Source of the DNA: Anaerolineae bacterium
GTDB lineage: Bacteria; Chloroflexota; Anaerolineae; Aggregatilineales; Phototrophicaceae
Length of the DNA: 5,974 bases
Direction of reading: 5' to 3'
NCBI GenBank assembly: GCA_028284565.1
Contig: JANQRM010000398.1
Span: 1-5,974 of the forward strand
Of this stretch, positions 3,479-5,974 are shown piece after piece. A program made the translations under genes and the position numbers. The stretch's first letter is position 1, and each line of letters starts with the position of its first letter. The notes beneath the pieces are model-generated. The model did not search any database. It was not told the origin of the DNA and worked only from the letters and a program-made list of their open reading frames with translations.

Positions 3479-5974
3479 TTAGCAGAGTGATGCTAGACGA
3501 TCACGAATGATTGTTATGCTGGATTGAAGGTCAGTGAGTTTATCCCGTTCTCGCTGAACGACATTTTCTGGGGCTTTACTGACAAAGTTCTCGTTACTCA
3601 GCTTTTTGTTTGTTTGCTCGATTTGCTGTTTGAGATTGTCCTTTTCTTTACGTAGTCGTTCACATTCTGCTTGAATATCGAGCATACCTTCTATTGGCAG
3701 ATAAACTGTCACATCGCCAGCGACGACTGAAGCTGAATTTTCAGGTGCAACAGCCGAATCTGGCAATAGATCAATTTCATGAACGTTGCAAAGTCTAGCA
3801 AAGATGTAATCGAATTGTCCCATTTCTGCTTCATAACTTCCCGGTGCTATGATTGCTTTAATCCGTTTGCCGGGATCAACATTATACTCTTTGCGAGTCA
3901 CACGAATTTCACGAACTAAATCCATAAACAGAGTCATCTGTTGTTCAGCTTCTTTATCAATCCTTCTATCATCCACATAAGGATACGACGCAATAATGAG
4001 AGCTTCGCCTTCATGTGGAATATAGTTCCATGCTTCTTCTGTCATAAAGGGCATGAAGGGATGTAACAATCGCAAACAGGCATCTTGAACATGAATCAAA
4101 ACCTGACGCGCATGGGTTTTCATGGTGTCGTCGCCATCGTACAGTGCGTGTTTGCTGATTTCCAAATACCACGGTGCAAACTCATCCCACATGAAGGAGA
4201 GAATTTGTGTCCCAGCCTCACCATATTGATAAATACCAAACAAGTGTCTCACGGACTGAATTAAGCGATTTAAGCGACTTAAAATCCAGCGTGAAGGCAT
4301 ATCCAGTTTATTCGTGCTTGGTAGCGATAGTTCAATATCGCCAGCCAAATTCATGTGAATGAATGAGGTAATCTGCCAAATTTTGTTGACGAACTTGTAG
4401 GTGTGTTCGACTCGTGCAGGATCAAGGTTGACATCATTGCCCGGCGTCCCACTTGTCAGCAAGGTAAATCGCAAAGGGTCAGCTCCAAATTGGTCAATCA
4501 ATTCAAGCGGGTCAATTGTATTACCTAATGTCTTGCTGATTTTGCGTCCCAGTTTGTCTCGAATTAACCCATGTAGATATACAGTATGAAAGGGTGGTTT
4601 ACCTGTAAACCAAATACCCATCATAATCATTCGGGCTACCCAGAAGAAGAGTATGTCATGCCCTGTCTCCATAATATGGGTTGGGTAGAAACGTTGATAA
4701 TCCGCTGTGTCTTGGGGCCATCCTAGCGTGCTGAAGGGCCATAACCCACTACTGAACCATGTATCGAGAACATCTTCTTCTGGATTCCAACCATCACCCT
4801 TTGGGGGTTCTTTGCCCACATGAATATCGCCGTTTTCATGGTACCAAGCAGGAATACGATGTCCCCACCATAATTGGCGACTGACACACCAATCTTGGAT
4901 ATTCTCTAACCAGTGATAATACACTTTGGCAAAACGCTCTGGCACAATTTTTATTTCACCATTGCGAACTGCATCCAATGCTTTTTCAGCTAGAGGCTGG
5001 ATTTTCACAAACCATTGGGTGCTCAACATTGGCTCGACCACTTCACCCCCGCGTTGGCTACGTGGGATAACATGCATGTATTCTTCAGTTTTGATGGTTA
5101 GGTCTGCACCTTCCATATCCTTCCAAAGTTGTTCACGACATTCAAAACGATCCATGCCATGATAATTCCAGCCATTTTCATTAATGGTGGCATCTTTATT
5201 AAGGATATTGATGAGTTCGAGTTTATGACGTTGACCGATCTCATAATCATTAAAATCATGCGCTGGAGTGACCTTGAGTGCGCCTGTTCCAAATTCTTTA
5301 TCAACATAGTCATCAGCAATTATCGGGATTTCCCGATTCAGCATTGGCACAAAGGCTTTCTTGCCAATGAGATGTTGATAACGCTCATCTTCCGGATGAA
5401 TTGCTAATGCCGTATCTGCTAAGATAGTCTCTGGCCGGGTCGTTGCAACCGGAATGAATTCATCCCGTTCGACGGGATATTTGAAGTAATAGAGCTTACC
5501 TTGCTCTTCTTCACGCTCCACCTCAAGGTCAGAAACTGCTGTTTGTAAGCCGGGACTCCAGTTCACAAGGCGGGGACCCCGATAAATCAGTCCTTGTTCA
5601 TAAAGTTGGATGAAGACATCTTGAACTGCTTCAGATAATCCTTCATCCAAGGTAAAGCGTTCACGATCCCAATCACAGCTTGCACCTAAACGTCGTAGTT
5701 GATTGGTGATGGTTCCGCCTTTTTCTTCTTTCCATTCCCATGTCCTTGCCAAAAACTCTTCACGTCCAACTTCATGCCGACTTTTGCCTTCGTCACGTAA
5801 CATTTTTTCAACTTGAAGTTGTGTGGCGATGCCTGCATGGTCTGTACCAGGAACCCACAAGGAGGCTTTCCCCTCCATTCGCTCAAAGCGTGTCATTAAG
5901 TCTTCCAATGCTGTAAAGAGCGCATGACCAATATGCAGTTTCCCTGTGACATTTGGTGGTGGCATACTAATGAC
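3479..5974 (-). CDS. valS: Valyl-tRNA synthetase, N-terminal tip beyond the right edge
   Basis: This class I synthetase charges tRNA-Val with valine in the cytoplasm. The frame stays open to the right edge: V-I-S precedes the Met at 5965, as in the family's conserved segment before PPPNVTG, so that Met is internal and roughly 40 residues are missing. Counting from it: HIGH at 11-14; the CP1 editing domain, which removes mischarged tRNA-Thr products, around 165-300 with TTRPET (175-180) and GTGALKVTPAHDFND (226-240); WCVSRQLWWGHRIPAWY at 359-375; DVLDTWFSS at 398-406; the KMSKS-type loop at 475-479, reading KISKT; the anticodon-binding helical domain from RWILSRL (559) on; and a C-terminal coiled-coil arm at about 762-828 rich in Lys, Glu and Gln. 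The arm and the PPPNVTG segment separate it from IleRS and LeuRS. It ends at TAA before the shared terminator. Its promoter and any T-box leader lie outside the window. Confidence 0.97.
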   Translation of the reverse strand, partial: VISMPPPNVTGKLHIGHALFTALEDLMTRFERMEGKASLWVPGTDHAGIATQLQVEKMLRDEGKSRHEVGREEFLARTWEWKEEKGGTITNQLRRLGASCDWDRERFTLDEGLSEAVQDVFIQLYEQGLIYRGPRLVNWSPGLQTAVSDLEVEREEEQGKLYYFKYPVERDEFIPVATTRPETILADTALAIHPEDERYQHLIGKKAFVPMLNREIPIIADDYVDKEFGTGALKVTPAHDFNDYEIGQRHKLELINILNKDATINENGWNYHGMDRFECREQLWKDMEGADLTIKTEEYMHVIPRSQRGGEVVEPMLSTQWFVKIQPLAEKALDAVRNGEIKIVPERFAKVYYHWLENIQDWCVSRQLWWGHRIPAWYHENGDIHVGKEPPKGDGWNPEEDVLDTWFSSGLWPFSTLGWPQDTADYQRFYPTHIMETGHDILFFWVARMIMMGIWFTGKPPFHTVYLHGLIRDKLGRKISKTLGNTIDPLELIDQFGADPLRFTLLTSGTPGNDVNLDPARVEHTYKFVNKIWQITSFIHMNLAGDIELSLPSTNKLDMPSRWILSRLNRLIQSVRHLFGIYQYGEAGTQILSFMWDEFAPWYLEISKHALYDGDDTMKTHARQVLIHVQDACLRLLHPFMPFMTEEAWNYIPHEGEALIIASYPYVDDRRIDKEAEQQMTLFMDLVREIRVTRKEYNVDPGKRIKAIIAPGSYEAEMGQFDYIFARLCNVHEIDLLPDSAVAPENSASVVAGDVTVYLPIEGMLDIQAECERLRKEKDNLKQQIEQTNKKLSNENFVSKAPENVVQRERDKLTDLQSSITIIRDRLASLC

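Noticed and set aside
4401..5407. Several short frames inside valS on both strands
   Set aside because: They all lie in other frames of a highly conserved synthetase gene and have no recognisable domains. The Met/Ile-rich one at 5098-5319 is a frame shift of the editing-domain region.
5963..5965. ATG at 5965 as the true valS start
   Set aside because: The frame stays open upstream with V-I-S in front of the conserved PPPNVTG segment, as in full-length ValRS, so this Met is internal.

Overview
The window looks like chromosomal DNA from a bacterium, most likely of the phylum Chloroflexota (Anaerolineae-like). This is an inference from style. Two LysM proteins carry long Thr/Pro linkers, one of them joins an N-terminal zinc ribbon to a membrane helix and LysM domains and ends in a beta-sandwich-like domain, and base composition is moderate (26 of 60 bases are G or C in the one line I counted). 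No rRNA, tRNA, mobile element or CRISPR array was seen. Both ends of the window cut through genes.

Layout from right to left, the main direction of transcription. (1) Positions 5974-3479 (-) hold valS, valyl-tRNA synthetase, nearly complete but lacking its N-terminal tip beyond the right edge. (2) A hairpin at 3454-3476 lies between the converging ends of valS and a small + strand gene and can serve as terminator for both. (3) Positions 3241-3453 (+) encode a 70-residue HEAT-repeat protein. (4) A 126-bp divergent intergenic region holds back-to-back promoters and a short palindrome. (5) Positions 3114-2128 (-) encode a sugar-phosphate nucleotidyltransferase-like protein with a C-terminal left-handed beta-helix, in which nearly every catalytic signature residue is replaced. 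(6) A 98-bp gap holds a promoter and a leader hairpin. (7) Positions 2029-716 (-) encode a zinc ribbon / single-TM / double-LysM protein. (8) Positions 719-1 (-) encode a related LysM lipoprotein that overlaps gene 7 by ATGA and runs off the left edge.

Genes 7 and 8 form a translationally coupled pair of surface proteins. They share a second LysM with the same Cys-bracketed insertion, so they probably arose by duplication or work together at the cell wall. Gene 5 may belong to the same cell-envelope theme, but it has an intact-looking fold with a ruined active site and is better read as a pseudoenzyme than as a working nucleotidyltransferase. valS is housekeeping and separate. Genes 5 and 7 both begin with TTG codons backed by clear ribosome-binding sites. 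No stretch over 300 bp lacks a gene.

No clearly new system such as a defence island is visible. The points most worth a second look are the degenerate nucleotidyltransferase and the paired Cys-loop LysM proteins.
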